From positions 1-64,000 of the forward strand of contig JAVKMO010000024.1 of NCBI GenBank assembly GCA_031539345.1: 64,000 nt of DNA. The letters run 5' to 3'. Made by a program: the position numbers and the translations under genes. The stretch is from JAVKMO01 sp031539345. GTDB taxonomy: Bacteria > Bacteroidota > Bacteroidia > Chitinophagales > Chitinophagaceae. Positions 17,109-26,819 of this stretch are shown in pieces; the stretch's first letter is position 1; the number at the start of each line of letters is the position of its first letter. The notes beneath the pieces are model-generated. The model did not search any database. It was given only the letters and a program-made list of their open reading frames with translations, and had not been told where the DNA came from.

Positions 17109-18143
17109 TTACTCACCATTTTTCAACAAAGCCGTCAATACACTTTGCGTAGAAATACTTTGCAAACACAAATGATCTTTTCTTGCACACGGTTTGTTTC
17201 CAAAAATTGAACACGGCTGACACGCTATTTCTGTCGTCAATGGCGTAACATTATTCCATACACAAAACCCTGCAGCAGGCGTTGTCGCTCCAAAAATAGT
17301 AACAATATTTTTTATGCCTGCAAGTCCTGCCAAATGCAAATTGGCAGAATCCATTGTCAATGCTGCGTTACAATACTGTAAAATAAAAAGCTGTTCTAAC
17401 AAAGAAAATTCATCAAGCAAAATAATACGCTCATGATTGTTTTTCCATCGCTTTAAAATGGCTTTTTCAGTTTCACCTTTTCCTAACAAAAAAACAAACT
17501 TGTTTTTATCTGTTACTAATTTTTGAACAAGGTGTGCTGTTTTTTCAAGCGGATAAATTTTGCTTTGATGTGCCGCAAATGGGGCAATCGCAACAAGTGA
17601 AAATTGATGCAAATCAATGACATCAATGATTTTTTTTGCACGCATTGTAGGAATAATACGCTGAGCAAAATTGATTGACTGTGTTGTTGAAACTTGAAGT
17701 TCCAACTGCTTAAATACAGTTTCATAAAGGTGCCAAACACGTGGCAAAGCATTAATTTTATGAGACAAAAAATCTGTTTTTAATGTTCTGTTTTTTGTAA
17801 TAGCAGCAAAAGGGGTCGAACTAAAAAAAAACAAAATGCGTAGAATTTTTGTTCGCAACACATTGTGCAAATCTGCCACCGCAGAGATTCTATAATTCTT
17901 TTTTAATTCAAAAAACAAACGCCATAATCCTAAAAACCCTTTATGCTGTTGTTTGAAATTGGCGTCAACAATTGTGCAACGAGGCAATAATGTAAATACA
18001 CTTGCAAAAGCAGGTTTTGTAAGAACATAAAAATGAACGTCTGGCTGTTGCTCTAACACATTGAACAATACGGGCAAAGTTGTTAGCACGTCTCCCAAGG
18101 AAGACAAGCGAATGACCAAAATGTTGCGATAAGTTTTTGACAC
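17109..18143 (-). CDS. glycosyltransferase family 9 (heptosyltransferase-like)
   Basis: Probable LPS core glycosyltransferase using ADP-heptose. The 344-residue protein has the GT9 N-terminal motif ILVIRLSSLGDVLTTLPVL, with the Asp-Val after SSLG, and the C-terminal donor-binding region around MDSANLHLAGLAGIKNIVTI. A Cys-rich tail (IACQPCSIFGNKPCARKDHLC) is seen in many Bacteroidota heptosyltransferases. It follows the DUF4254 gene by 3 bp, a pairing common in this phylum, so the two probably work together on LPS or a glycan. It acts at the cytoplasmic face of the inner membrane. Confidence 0.9.
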   Translation of the reverse strand: MSKTYRNILVIRLSSLGDVLTTLPVLFNVLEQQPDVHFYVLTKPAFASVFTLLPRCTIVDANFKQQHKGFLGLWRLFFELKKNYRISAVADLHNVLRTKILRILFFFSSTPFAAITKNRTLKTDFLSHKINALPRVWHLYETVFKQLELQVSTTQSINFAQRIIPTMRAKKIIDVIDLHQFSLVAIAPFAAHQSKIYPLEKTAHLVQKLVTDKNKFVFLLGKGETEKAILKRWKNNHERIILLDEFSLLEQLFILQYCNAALTMDSANLHLAGLAGIKNIVTIFGATTPAAGFCVWNNVTPLTTEIACQPCSIFGNKPCARKDHLCLQSISTQSVLTALLKNGE

Positions 18144-18146
18144 AAA

Positions 18147-18776
18147 TTATTTTTTTGCGTACAGAACAGGATTTGTACTTGGGTCGTTATACATTTTCAT
18201 TTGTCTATAGCGTAAGTTTTTTACGCGTCCTGCAAGAATGTTTTCATTCAATTGAACGATGGCAAGGGAAAGGTCTTTTTGCTGTTGCAATAAAATGTCA
18301 AGTTTACTTTGACATTTTGCTCGATGTTCTTGTGTGGCTTCTGTGCGTTGAGTTTCAACATTCATGTGATAAATTTTTAAACACAAAATCGAAAGGCGAT
18401 CAATCGCCCAACCAAGTGTTTCGGTATTTAAAATAAAATTATCCTGCAAGGTAACTTTGCTATAAACGTCATACTCAAAATCTTCTATTTGCTCTACAAG
18501 GTCTGTTCGTTTTTGATTGTACGCATCAATTTTTCTTTTTAAAATAATGGCATTTTCTGGTTTGATAAGAGGCTCTCGAATAATATCTTCAAAATGCCAT
18601 TGCACGGTATCAATCCAATTTTTAGTATATAAAATATGTTCTATCGTATCGGCAGGATACGGATTTTTGAGTTCTGTGTCAATGCTATCTGTAACATGAT
18701 AATCAGCAATGCTTTGATTAAAAATTTCAACATAACGGTTTATAGGTATCATAAAAACGGGGTTAATGAAAGACAA
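18147..18776 (-). CDS. DUF4254 domain protein
   Basis: A 209-residue, largely helical protein of the DUF4254 family. Landmarks are FNQSIADYHVTD, NPYPADTIEHILYTKNWIDT and a C-terminal basic region LAGRVKNLRYRQMKMYNDP (leading residues ENI omitted). It has no signal peptide or transmembrane segment. The start at 18776 gives 8 extra residues before MIPINRYVEIFNQS, and the ATG at 18752 is equally possible. The family usually sits beside GT9 glycosyltransferases, as here; its biochemical role is unknown. Confidence 0.85.
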   Translation of the reverse strand: MSFINPVFMIPINRYVEIFNQSIADYHVTDSIDTELKNPYPADTIEHILYTKNWIDTVQWHFEDIIREPLIKPENAIILKRKIDAYNQKRTDLVEQIEDFEYDVYSKVTLQDNFILNTETLGWAIDRLSILCLKIYHMNVETQRTEATQEHRAKCQSKLDILLQQQKDLSLAIVQLNENILAGRVKNLRYRQMKMYNDPSTNPVLYAKK

Positions 18777-18808
18777 AAATATTTTTTAATAGACATCAAA
18801 AAGGCAAT

Positions 18809-20047
18809 CTATACATAAGTATATAAAACACCAAGACCAAGAGAAATAAAAAAAAGAAGAGTTGTCGGCATCCATTTTTTATATAGTACTAAACAGACAA
18901 CTGCAATGTAAAAAGTGTGGACGATATTGACATGATGTTGCCATTGATAAAAATGATAATCAGAAAAAAGAAATAAGAATGTTCCTAATAAAATAATACA
19001 AACACTAAGGTGAATAGCGTGAAGGGCAATCGGCATAAAAGCGTATTTTTTTAAGTGCGTCCAAATTTGAAAACAAAAAATACTGATTAAATAGCCTGGA
19101 AGAAAAATTCCAATCGTGGCGATAAGGCAACCAAGTAATTGTTGAGCAACAGAATCGCGATAAAAAATTAAACCACCAATATAGGTTGCATAAGCAAAAA
19201 CTGGACCAGGCGTAGTTTGTGATAAGGCAAGCCCAACAAGGGCTTCAGACTTTTTGATGTATTGCGTTTTTGACCGTACAGCATATTGTTCATACATCAT
19301 AGAGGCAAGCACATTGCCGCCACCAAATACTGTACTACCAAAACGATACGTGTTTTCAAATAAATTAAATGGCTTTCTGTTTTTCCATTGCTGCATACGT
19401 GCTTGTTCGCTTAAAAAACCCGCGAGTACAAAGATGCCAATAAATAAAAACAGAAATCGCTTGCGTAATATTTTTTTTTCAGTTTGAATGAGGGCTTGTT
19501 TTGTTTTGTAAAAAAAAGAACTCGTAATGCAACAAAGACATAAAATAACAATGAAAATCCAAGGCGTATGATAGAACAAAACAAAAACTATTGTAAAAAT
19601 GAAAACCGCTATCGCATCAATTTTTTTTTTGATATGAGTATGTAATTGATTGAGTGTATTAAAAAGTAATAACCCAAGAACAAAGGAAAACAGAAAAGCA
19701 AAAAATTTGATATTAAAAAAGGAGGATTCTGCAAGGTGAGGAATAGCAAAAGAAAATAATGCCATTAACAAGCAAGCTGGAAAAAGCCATATTAAAAGTG
19801 TAAGGAGAGCAAATCGAGAACCTTGTTTTTGGTACGCAATTAAAGTTAAAAGCTGCGTTGAACTTGGTCCGGGTAACATTTGACAAAGTGAAAAAAATTC
19901 TTGCAGTTCGCCAAGCGTAAGCCATTTGATTTTTTTTACAAAACGCTCTTCAAACAAAAGATAATGTGCTTGTGGCCCACCAAAGGAAAGCCACGACAGA
20001 AAAAAAATTTGTTGCAAAAAAGTTTGTTTACTGTTTTTGTTTTTCAC
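18809..20047 (-). CDS. chrA: chromate transporter (CHR family), two-domain
   Basis: Membrane protein of 412 aa with two homologous CHR halves. The first has SWLSFGGPQAHYLLFEERF and CQMLPGPSSTQLL; the second has RFGSTVFGGGNVLASMMYE and LSQTTPGPVFAYATYIGG. These FGG and PGP motifs mark full-length ChrA, which effluxes chromate in characterised cases. Around ten hydrophobic segments are visible. The gene starts 10 bp after hemL and precedes DUF4254, so it is in a constitutive-looking operon; real substrate here is not certain. Confidence 0.88.
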   Translation of the reverse strand: MKNKNSKQTFLQQIFFLSWLSFGGPQAHYLLFEERFVKKIKWLTLGELQEFFSLCQMLPGPSSTQLLTLIAYQKQGSRFALLTLLIWLFPACLLMALFSFAIPHLAESSFFNIKFFAFLFSFVLGLLLFNTLNQLHTHIKKKIDAIAVFIFTIVFVLFYHTPWIFIVILCLCCITSSFFYKTKQALIQTEKKILRKRFLFLFIGIFVLAGFLSEQARMQQWKNRKPFNLFENTYRFGSTVFGGGNVLASMMYEQYAVRSKTQYIKKSEALVGLALSQTTPGPVFAYATYIGGLIFYRDSVAQQLLGCLIATIGIFLPGYLISIFCFQIWTHLKKYAFMPIALHAIHLSVCIILLGTFLFLFSDYHFYQWQHHVNIVHTFYIAVVCLVLYKKWMPTTLLFFISLGLGVLYTYV

Positions 20048-20057
20048 GGCAATTGAT

Positions 20058-21341
20058 TTACCAATGAAATGCGGTTACAACGTCTATTGTTTTTTTTATT
20101 TCAGCGCCTTGAATGGCAGCAGAAATAAACCAAGTTTCAAAAGGCGACGGTGGCAAATAAACGCCATGTGCTAAACAGTGATGAAAAAATTGTTTGAATG
20201 TTTCATTATTGCCCGCACTTGCTGTTGAAAAATTAGTAACTGGTTGTGTGCAAAAATGAAGACTAATCATTGAACCACATTGATTGATTTGTACCTCTTT
20301 TTGTTTTGTTTTAAAATGAATTTCAAAAGCATTTTTAAGCTGTTGTGTGGCACGTTCTAATTGTTGATAAATAGAGGGCGTATTATTTAAAATAGAAAGC
20401 GTTGTATAACCAGCTGCCATTGCAATGGGATTGCCACTGAGTGTTCCCGCTTGATACACATTGCCCAGAGGAGCAATACAACTCATAATATCCTTTCTTC
20501 CTCCAAAAGCACCTACGGGCATTCCGCCTCCAATTACTTTTCCATACGTAACAAGGTCTGCCCAAACATTTAATTTTTCTTGTGCGCCTCCACGCGCTAA
20601 TCGAAAACCAGTCATCACTTCGTCCATAATAAAAACAATATTGTGTTGTGTACACAAGGTGCGAATACGTTCTAAAAAATTCTTTTGCGGTAATACACAA
20701 CCCATATTTCCAGCTACAGGCTCAAGAATAATACAAGCAATTTCTGTATGTTGTTGTTCGATTATTTTTTCAATTTGTTCTATGTTATTAAACGTTGCGA
20801 TTAAAGTATCATCAGCTACGCATTTTGGCACACCACCTTCTTGTTGAATGCCGAGCGTGGCAAGACCACTTCCTGCTTTTTTTAAAAAAGAATCTGCGTG
20901 TCCATGATAGTGTCCCTCAAATTTGATGATTTTATTTTTTTTGGTAAATCCACGTGCAAGTCTAACGGCACTCATACAAGCTTCTGTTCCACTGCTCACC
21001 ATTCTAATTAAATCGATATTGGGTACCATTTTTTTTATTAATGCCGCCATATCAACTTCTGCACATGTTGGTGCACCAAATGAAAAGGCTTTCTGTGCTT
21101 GGCTTTGAACTGCCTTTACAACTTCGGCGTGTCCATGCCCCAAAATCATAGGACCCCAACTATTGATATAATCAATATATGAATTGCCATCGAGGTCATA
21201 TAGATAGGCCCCTTGTGCGTGTGACATAAAAAGCGGCGTTCCGCCAACTTGTTGAAAAGCACGAACCGGAGAATTTACTCCTCCAGGAATATGGTTTTGT
21301 GCGAGACGAAACGCCTCGATACTTTTACTGTTGTTGTTCAT
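20058..21341 (-). CDS. hemL: glutamate-1-semialdehyde 2,1-aminomutase
   Basis: PLP enzyme that makes 5-aminolevulinate from glutamate semialdehyde in the C5 heme pathway. The 427-residue protein has normal length. The PLP Lys is Lys268 in TYGKVIGGGMPVGAFGG. Other hallmarks are PGGVNSPVRAFQ, VSSGTEACMSAVRLARGFT, FEGHYHGHADS and the Asp240-Glu241 of FIMDEVMTGFR. First gene of the hemL-chrA-DUF4254-GT9 string; it provides heme, for instance for the KatG of this window. Confidence 0.97.
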   Translation of the reverse strand: MNNNSKSIEAFRLAQNHIPGGVNSPVRAFQQVGGTPLFMSHAQGAYLYDLDGNSYIDYINSWGPMILGHGHAEVVKAVQSQAQKAFSFGAPTCAEVDMAALIKKMVPNIDLIRMVSSGTEACMSAVRLARGFTKKNKIIKFEGHYHGHADSFLKKAGSGLATLGIQQEGGVPKCVADDTLIATFNNIEQIEKIIEQQHTEIACIILEPVAGNMGCVLPQKNFLERIRTLCTQHNIVFIMDEVMTGFRLARGGAQEKLNVWADLVTYGKVIGGGMPVGAFGGRKDIMSCIAPLGNVYQAGTLSGNPIAMAAGYTTLSILNNTPSIYQQLERATQQLKNAFEIHFKTKQKEVQINQCGSMISLHFCTQPVTNFSTASAGNNETFKQFFHHCLAHGVYLPPSPFETWFISAAIQGAEIKKTIDVVTAFHW

Positions 21342-21463
21342 GTTATAGTTTTAAATTCAATACAAAAGACACTCAAAAAAAGAGCAATAAAACAAGAAGA
21401 GTACAAATCTATAAAAAGAGCGTTGAAGAATGATGTTGTCTATTACATTTGTCAAAAAAAATT

Positions 21464-22117
21464 ATGCGTTCATTCATCAAAAAAATAGTCAACACAAAAC
21501 TGTGGCACATTCAAAAATCATTTGGTAATAAGCCATTTGTATTATTAGATGTTGGTGCAGGTAATCAGTCTGCTTCTAAAGTCAAAAGTATTTTTCGGCA
21601 CTGCTCTTATTTTGGTTTAGACATTGACAAAAACACAAATTATGTTGATGCGGATTTTGCCGCAATGGAGGCTTTTTATGAAATGGATTTAACGCAGTTA
21701 AATTATACCGCCATTCCCAATAATCATTTTGATTATATCAATATGGCACATGTGATAGAGCATTTACACAATGGTGATTTGGTTGTTCCCGCGTTGCTTA
21801 AAAAATTAAAAAGCAAAGGTTTTTTTTATATCGAATATCCATGCAAAAAGAGTTTGCATTTGCCGTCTATGTATGGGTCTTTAAATTTTTACGATGACCC
21901 AACTCACGTGCGAGTATATAGCGTTGAAGAATTAAAACCCATTTTTGAACAACACGGTTGTGAAATTATTGCTTGCGGAACAAGAAGAAATTGGTTTTAC
22001 ATTTTGGCATTGCCCTTGCGTTTAATTGCATCACTTATAGAAACAGGAAAAATTAGAGGCAATGTGTTTTGGGACGTATTAGGTTTTGCAGAGTTTTTAT
22101 ACGTTAGAAAAAAATGA
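21464..22117 (+). CDS. class I SAM-dependent methyltransferase
   Basis: A 217-residue Rossmann-type methyltransferase. Motif I is VLLDVGAGNQSASK, an acidic ribose-binding region follows (YFGLDIDKN), and the post-motif region is FDYINMAHVIEHLHNGDLV, close to the Methyltransf_11 family. C-terminal helices (LALPLRLIASLIETGK) are hydrophobic and might touch the membrane. ATG 21464 is preferred to a TTG five codons earlier. The substrate is unknown; such proteins are often in glycan clusters. It diverges from hemL. Confidence 0.8.
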   Translation: MRSFIKKIVNTKLWHIQKSFGNKPFVLLDVGAGNQSASKVKSIFRHCSYFGLDIDKNTNYVDADFAAMEAFYEMDLTQLNYTAIPNNHFDYINMAHVIEHLHNGDLVVPALLKKLKSKGFFYIEYPCKKSLHLPSMYGSLNFYDDPTHVRVYSVEELKPIFEQHGCEIIACGTRRNWFYILALPLRLIASLIETGKIRGNVFWDVLGFAEFLYVRKK

Positions 22118-22137
22118 TTGTACGAACATTGTAACTT

Positions 22138-22160
22138 AATTGTTGTGTCTTAACACAATT
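22138..22160. terminator. small hairpin between convergent genes
   Basis: TTGTGT-CTTA-ACACAA (22143-22158) is a perfect 6-bp stem with a 4-nt loop in the 100-bp gap between the converging methyltransferase and GNAT genes. There is no clear T-run, so it is only a possible terminator. Confidence 0.3.
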
Positions 22161-22217
22161 ACTTGAATGGTTCTGTTTTGGTTTTGATGCCAAGTTCTAT
22201 TCACTTTTTTAACCAAA

Positions 22218-22700
22218 TTATTTGTCTGTAAAAAACAAATTGTAAACAAGGTCTTGGTCTAATACAAAACCAAATTTTTCATATAATTTTTTTGCAGGCT
22301 CGTTATCATGTGCCGTTTGTAGCATTAAGCCTTTGGCTTTTGTGTGCTGTGCAAATTCTTTTGCTGCAAGCAATAATTGCTCGCCTATTTTGTTTTTTCT
22401 ATAAGTTGGGGTAACAAACAAATCATTTAATAACCATAATTTTTTCATACTCACAGAACTAAATATTGGATAGAGTTGAACAAATCCTACGACTTCTTCG
22501 CTTGGTGTACAGGCACAGAAAATAATGCTTTGCTGGTTGATAAATCGTTCTTCTAAAAAAGAGGCGACTTGAATGGGATTACTTTTCTGTTCATAAAATT
22601 GTCGGTATGCATCAAAAAGTGGAACAATTTTTTGTATCATTGAAATGTCAGCTTGAATGGTTTTTATGATTCCTATTTCAGAATTTGCGGTTGTTTTCAT
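22218..22700 (-). CDS. GNAT-family N-acetyltransferase
   Basis: A 160-residue acetyl-CoA-dependent acetyltransferase. The acetyl-CoA loop region is LFVTPTYRKNKIGEQLLLAA (the R/QxxGxG/A signature as RKNKIGE), followed by GLMLQTAHDNEPAKKLYEKF, the typical motif B with the Tyr near the C-terminus. Cytoplasmic and single-domain. The acceptor cannot be told from the sequence. Probably a single-gene transcript. Confidence 0.88.
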   Translation of the reverse strand: MKTTANSEIGIIKTIQADISMIQKIVPLFDAYRQFYEQKSNPIQVASFLEERFINQQSIIFCACTPSEEVVGFVQLYPIFSSVSMKKLWLLNDLFVTPTYRKNKIGEQLLLAAKEFAQHTKAKGLMLQTAHDNEPAKKLYEKFGFVLDQDLVYNLFFTDK

Positions 22701-22824
22701 GGCTTGTTTTAAATTGAGACTTGGAACAATTATATTCTAATGATTTTTTTTAAGAAAATAAAGGCTAAGATGTGTGGAAAAGATTCTTCTACGTCTTAGC
22801 CTTCATGCATATCAGTAATTGAAT

Positions 22825-25800
22825 TTATTCTAATAAGAAGATGCTTACCCTCCTATTTTCTTCTCGCCCATGAACGGTTTTATTATCCGCAATTGGGAAT
22901 TTATCTCCTAATCCAAGCACCATAAATCTTTCTGGTTTGATGGCTGTGTTATTAACAATAAATTCTTTTGTTGTTTGTGCACGTTTCAGTGATATGACTT
23001 CATTATACGCACGTGTTCCCAAGGTATCAGCATGACCAGAAACAATCAATACAATTGTTGTATCATTTTGTAAAAGCGTTTTCAATTCTTTTAAAGCAAG
23101 TTGAGCTTTTGGTTTAAGGTCTGTTTTGTCAAAATCAAATAATAAGTTGGCACTAATTTCTTTGAGTTTGTTATTGATTTTGTCTAATTGATAAGGACAA
23201 CCATAATTGAATGTTGAGCCTATCGTATTCGGACATTTGTCATAGACTTCTCTGGTTAAATCTGCGTCTATATCTGTCAAGTTATCAACAACACGGACAC
23301 TTGGTGTAAGCCATGGTTTTTCTTCTAAATGGCTTAATCCAACAGCTGTTACTCTGTTTTTAGAAACGCCGTTTACGATTAAATAATTTCTAATCACGTC
23401 GGCTCGCGCTTGGTTTATTTTATCTTGTAATTGCGGTGCTAAAGCTGGGTTTGCGACATTGCCAGAAGTAACGATAGTAATATTAGGGTTGTATGCCATA
23501 AACAATAACAATGAGTCTAAATATAAAACAGACTCTGGTGTAATACGGCTTGTATTTGGATCAAAAATGATATTTCTGTTGATGCGTGCAAGCAAATCCG
23601 AGCTTTCATCATTGACTTGTGGGCAACCATAATTAGAAACCGATCCTTGTACTGTTGGACACCTGTCTTCATAATCTTTTACATCATCTAAGTCAATATC
23701 CATGAGCCTTGAGTTGATTGGCATCACTGTGTTAATGGCACTAAGGGGTTGTTGATAACCCAAGCCTCTAGCAATTAAGCGGTCTGAATTTACACCAAGA
23801 GACTCTAAATAATTTTTGAGTTTGAAGGCTCTCATTTGAGAGAGTTGGTCTTTTTGTTCATTATTTAATGTTGAAGAGATAACGCCTGGACTAAGTGCAA
23901 CTGTCTGATCGGGATGTTGCATCAGAAACGCATAAAGTTTTAACAGAGCAGGAATAGATTCTGTGGCAAACCCGTCTGTATCTGGTTCAAATTTAATTTC
24001 TTGCGACAAAGAATCTAAATACCTCAACTTTTCTAACTCTTCTTTACTTGGGCAACCATCTGCTTCGACTGTTCCTTTTAATGTTGGACAACGATCGATG
24101 GTATCTGGCATTTTATCAAAATCAAGATCTACACCTTCTCTTCCACCAAGAGAAAAAATAAGGGGAACAGAATTGTACGGTTCATATGGCGACATTCCTA
24201 AAGCAATAATTCTATGTGGCTGTACGCCTTTTGATACGAGGTATCTTTTTATGGTATCTGCTCTTTGTTGTGCGAGTTCATATTTATAGTCTAAAGTCAA
24301 AATTTCTCGTCCAACAAAGCCTCGCACTAAAAGCCTTTCGTCTGGAGATGCAAGCATTATTTTAGCGACTTCGTCTAAATGTTGTTCGGAAGAATAAGCG
24401 AAGTTTTTCAAGCCTTTCCAAAATTCTATTTTAGAACCTAAGGCTAATGTAGCAAGTGAATTGTCTGTAGAATCTACAAAGGTACAACCTTCATCTTTAG
24501 AAGACCCAACCAAAGATGGGCATCTATCGAGCGTGTCATAAACGCCGTCTCTGTCTTCATCTTTACCTTCAATGACCTTTCTAATAATAGGAATATGTCC
24601 CAGCATGGGTTGTTCTGGGCGAATCGGCACAAATACAACACGACTTGAATCTATGCCTCTTGCAAAAATTTCTTCTCGTAAAACAGAATCTCTATTGAGT
24701 GCAAGTTGTTTATTAAAATCATAGGCTAAGTGACTTGAGTCTGGTTTTCCCGAAAAAATAAGCCTTGCATTTGGAAAAGCATTTAATAAATTTCTTATCG
24801 AGTCTAAAACAATATCTGATGATGGTTGTAAAACATCTTTATCAACAATGAATTTTAATTTTCCTGCCAATTCAACAATTTGCTTGTTCAATAATGTATC
24901 ACGATCGATAGGGCAACCATAGTTGCTAATGTCTCCGAAAATAGTTGGACACTTATCTTTATTATCTGGTATTTTATCGTTATCGATGTCTTTATATCGA
25001 TAGCCGTTTTTCACCTCTTCTGTTGCAGTGTCTTCTGAAGGCGGAGGAGGACAAACATAAGGCACGGCAAAGTGTACGCCAGCAAAAATGTTTAACGTAT
25101 TAGTATAAGGAACACTCAAAATAGACGCAATATTATTCGTGCCGATAGTAAATTGTTTGTATCGCGTAGCGATGCCAATATTAAATAAAGGCATAGCAGG
25201 AATAAGCGTTATAAAGGTTGTTATCGGAATGCTGATGTCTAAATCTCTCGTTTGATAACGCAACGACGCTACAACATGAGACAAAATTTGATTGCCATAT
25301 AATGCACCTTTTTGAAGAAGACTGTAAGCGTTAAATAAGTTGTGATTATAGGCAAGGTTAACATAAGTGTATTTCAATATTCCCGATCTTCTTTTTAAAG
25401 TTACAGGAAAGTCAATATCAACGTGAAACTTTGCAGGCAAATAAACATTCACCGCTTGTTGATAGTTTTTTGTTACACCATCATTACCATTGGGGACATA
25501 TTGAATATTGTCAGAAATCATCGCATTTAAAAATCCTCTAAAAGCATTTGTATTGCCAACAACGTTGTTGTTCCAGCTGTTATATTTTGCACTGTCGACA
25601 ATTTGTATTTTATGGTTTTCGGTTACATCGGCAGCATATTTCACATATCCAAAGTCTATGATTGACGCAGAAATTTTGAATTTATATTTGGTGTAGCAGT
25701 CGATTAAAAAGATAGATTTTTTTGCAGAATCTACCGCCTTCTGATCTGCTTCTGACAATGATGAAATTTGAGTAGAGGCAGTTTCTTTTTTCTTTTTGTA

Positions 25801-26697
25801 AAATGCAATACTAAAACCTAAGTCTCCTCCCCAACCAGCAGCGCTATTAGAAAAAATATTCGCCACAGGAAAAATTGCATTTATACCTGTCAGTTTATTT
25901 TGATTTGAAATATTAAAGTCGATACCATTTTTTAAAATCAAGGTATAGTCGTTAAACCTAGGCGGTGCCTGAAAACGTGCATACAAATTTTCTGTTGTAA
26001 AACCTTCGTGATAAATGCCCAACAAACGTTTTGCCGTTACGCCTGCAGACAAAATATAATTTTGTTTTTTAATCAATTCTCGCCCATAAGTTACGCCAAT
26101 CTCTGCAAATTTATGGAGACTGTATTGTAAGTTATTGATGCTAAAAACGTAGTTTTTCAATTGATCTACAATTCTGTCGTTCACATTATTTGTTTCGACC
26201 AATTGAAATAAATTTCTATCTACATTGTTCAAATTATTGAGCGTTCTCGAACGCGTTGTAATAGCAATAGAAGATGTTTTTTTTGTTGGTGAAGTAAATT
26301 GGCGATAATATCCTAACAAGCGTAAATCTAAAGCGTAACCAAAATTTACGGGACTTGTAATTTCTGGATAACGGTCTGTTGCCATGCCTTTATATCGACC
26401 AAAATGGGTAGAGTCATTTTGACTAAGAAAAAAGGGTGAAAAAGGAACATTCCAAATGGGGTTGAACGTATAATAGTTGTTGAAAACAGATACGTCCGTT
26501 TGAAATAATTGAATCTCGGTTTTATTTTTTCCGTTTACAATATTAGCCGGGTTGAGATACAATTGATTTAAAACTGCATATTCCGAATTAGCCACACCCG
26601 TAAAAGACTGAGCAAAAACAGATTGTCCCAAAACCCCAAATACAAGAGCTGCGAAAAATATGTTGAACTTAACAATTCGTACTAAACAAAAACTCAT
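22825..26697 (-). CDS. giant OmpA-family protein with five TSP3-OmpA modules
   Basis: An exported 1290-residue envelope protein. Signal peptide is residues 1-30 (ending VFAQ). Residues 31-550 resemble the DUF5723/PorP-like outer-membrane barrel group. Five modules follow, each a TSP3-type calcium-binding motif and an OmpA-like domain. The TSP3 motifs begin near 570, 713, 857, 1000 and 1143, an almost exact 143-residue period; each has D-x-D-x-D...D(K/R)CP and a closing Cys. Only the last OmpA domain (about 1170-1290) looks canonical: LLFDFDKTDLKPKA, SGHADTLGTRAYNE and REENRRVSIFL, with the peptidoglycan-binding Asp/Arg type of residues. The first four are degenerate. Likely role: outer-membrane to peptidoglycan anchoring or a structural surface protein. 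Confidence 0.88.
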   Translation of the reverse strand: MSFCLVRIVKFNIFFAALVFGVLGQSVFAQSFTGVANSEYAVLNQLYLNPANIVNGKNKTEIQLFQTDVSVFNNYYTFNPIWNVPFSPFFLSQNDSTHFGRYKGMATDRYPEITSPVNFGYALDLRLLGYYRQFTSPTKKTSSIAITTRSRTLNNLNNVDRNLFQLVETNNVNDRIVDQLKNYVFSINNLQYSLHKFAEIGVTYGRELIKKQNYILSAGVTAKRLLGIYHEGFTTENLYARFQAPPRFNDYTLILKNGIDFNISNQNKLTGINAIFPVANIFSNSAAGWGGDLGFSIAFYKKKKETASTQISSLSEADQKAVDSAKKSIFLIDCYTKYKFKISASIIDFGYVKYAADVTENHKIQIVDSAKYNSWNNNVVGNTNAFRGFLNAMISDNIQYVPNGNDGVTKNYQQAVNVYLPAKFHVDIDFPVTLKRRSGILKYTYVNLAYNHNLFNAYSLLQKGALYGNQILSHVVASLRYQTRDLDISIPITTFITLIPAMPLFNIGIATRYKQFTIGTNNIASILSVPYTNTLNIFAGVHFAVPYVCPPPPSEDTATEEVKNGYRYKDIDNDKIPDNKDKCPTIFGDISNYGCPIDRDTLLNKQIVELAGKLKFIVDKDVLQPSSDIVLDSIRNLLNAFPNARLIFSGKPDSSHLAYDFNKQLALNRDSVLREEIFARGIDSSRVVFVPIRPEQPMLGHIPIIRKVIEGKDEDRDGVYDTLDRCPSLVGSSKDEGCTFVDSTDNSLATLALGSKIEFWKGLKNFAYSSEQHLDEVAKIMLASPDERLLVRGFVGREILTLDYKYELAQQRADTIKRYLVSKGVQPHRIIALGMSPYEPYNSVPLIFSLGGREGVDLDFDKMPDTIDRCPTLKGTVEADGCPSKEELEKLRYLDSLSQEIKFEPDTDGFATESIPALLKLYAFLMQHPDQTVALSPGVISSTLNNEQKDQLSQMRAFKLKNYLESLGVNSDRLIARGLGYQQPLSAINTVMPINSRLMDIDLDDVKDYEDRCPTVQGSVSNYGCPQVNDESSDLLARINRNIIFDPNTSRITPESVLYLDSLLLFMAYNPNITIVTSGNVANPALAPQLQDKINQARADVIRNYLIVNGVSKNRVTAVGLSHLEEKPWLTPSVRVVDNLTDIDADLTREVYDKCPNTIGSTFNYGCPYQLDKINNKLKEISANLLFDFDKTDLKPKAQLALKELKTLLQNDTTIVLIVSGHADTLGTRAYNEVISLKRAQTTKEFIVNNTAIKPERFMVLGLGDKFPIADNKTVHGREENRRVSIFLLE

Positions 26698-26819
26698 TTA
26701 TATTTTTTTACCCATTTGAAAATTGAAGAATAAACCCTACAATGCTTTGCCTAATCGACGACAAAAACCCCCAGTTCTACACACTAACGAAATTATTTTT
26801 TTTTAAAGAATAAAGGCAA

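Noticed and set aside
20461..20847. 128-residue plus-strand open frame opposite hemL
   Set aside because: hemL is complete and well conserved on the minus strand; the antisense frame has no motif or start context.
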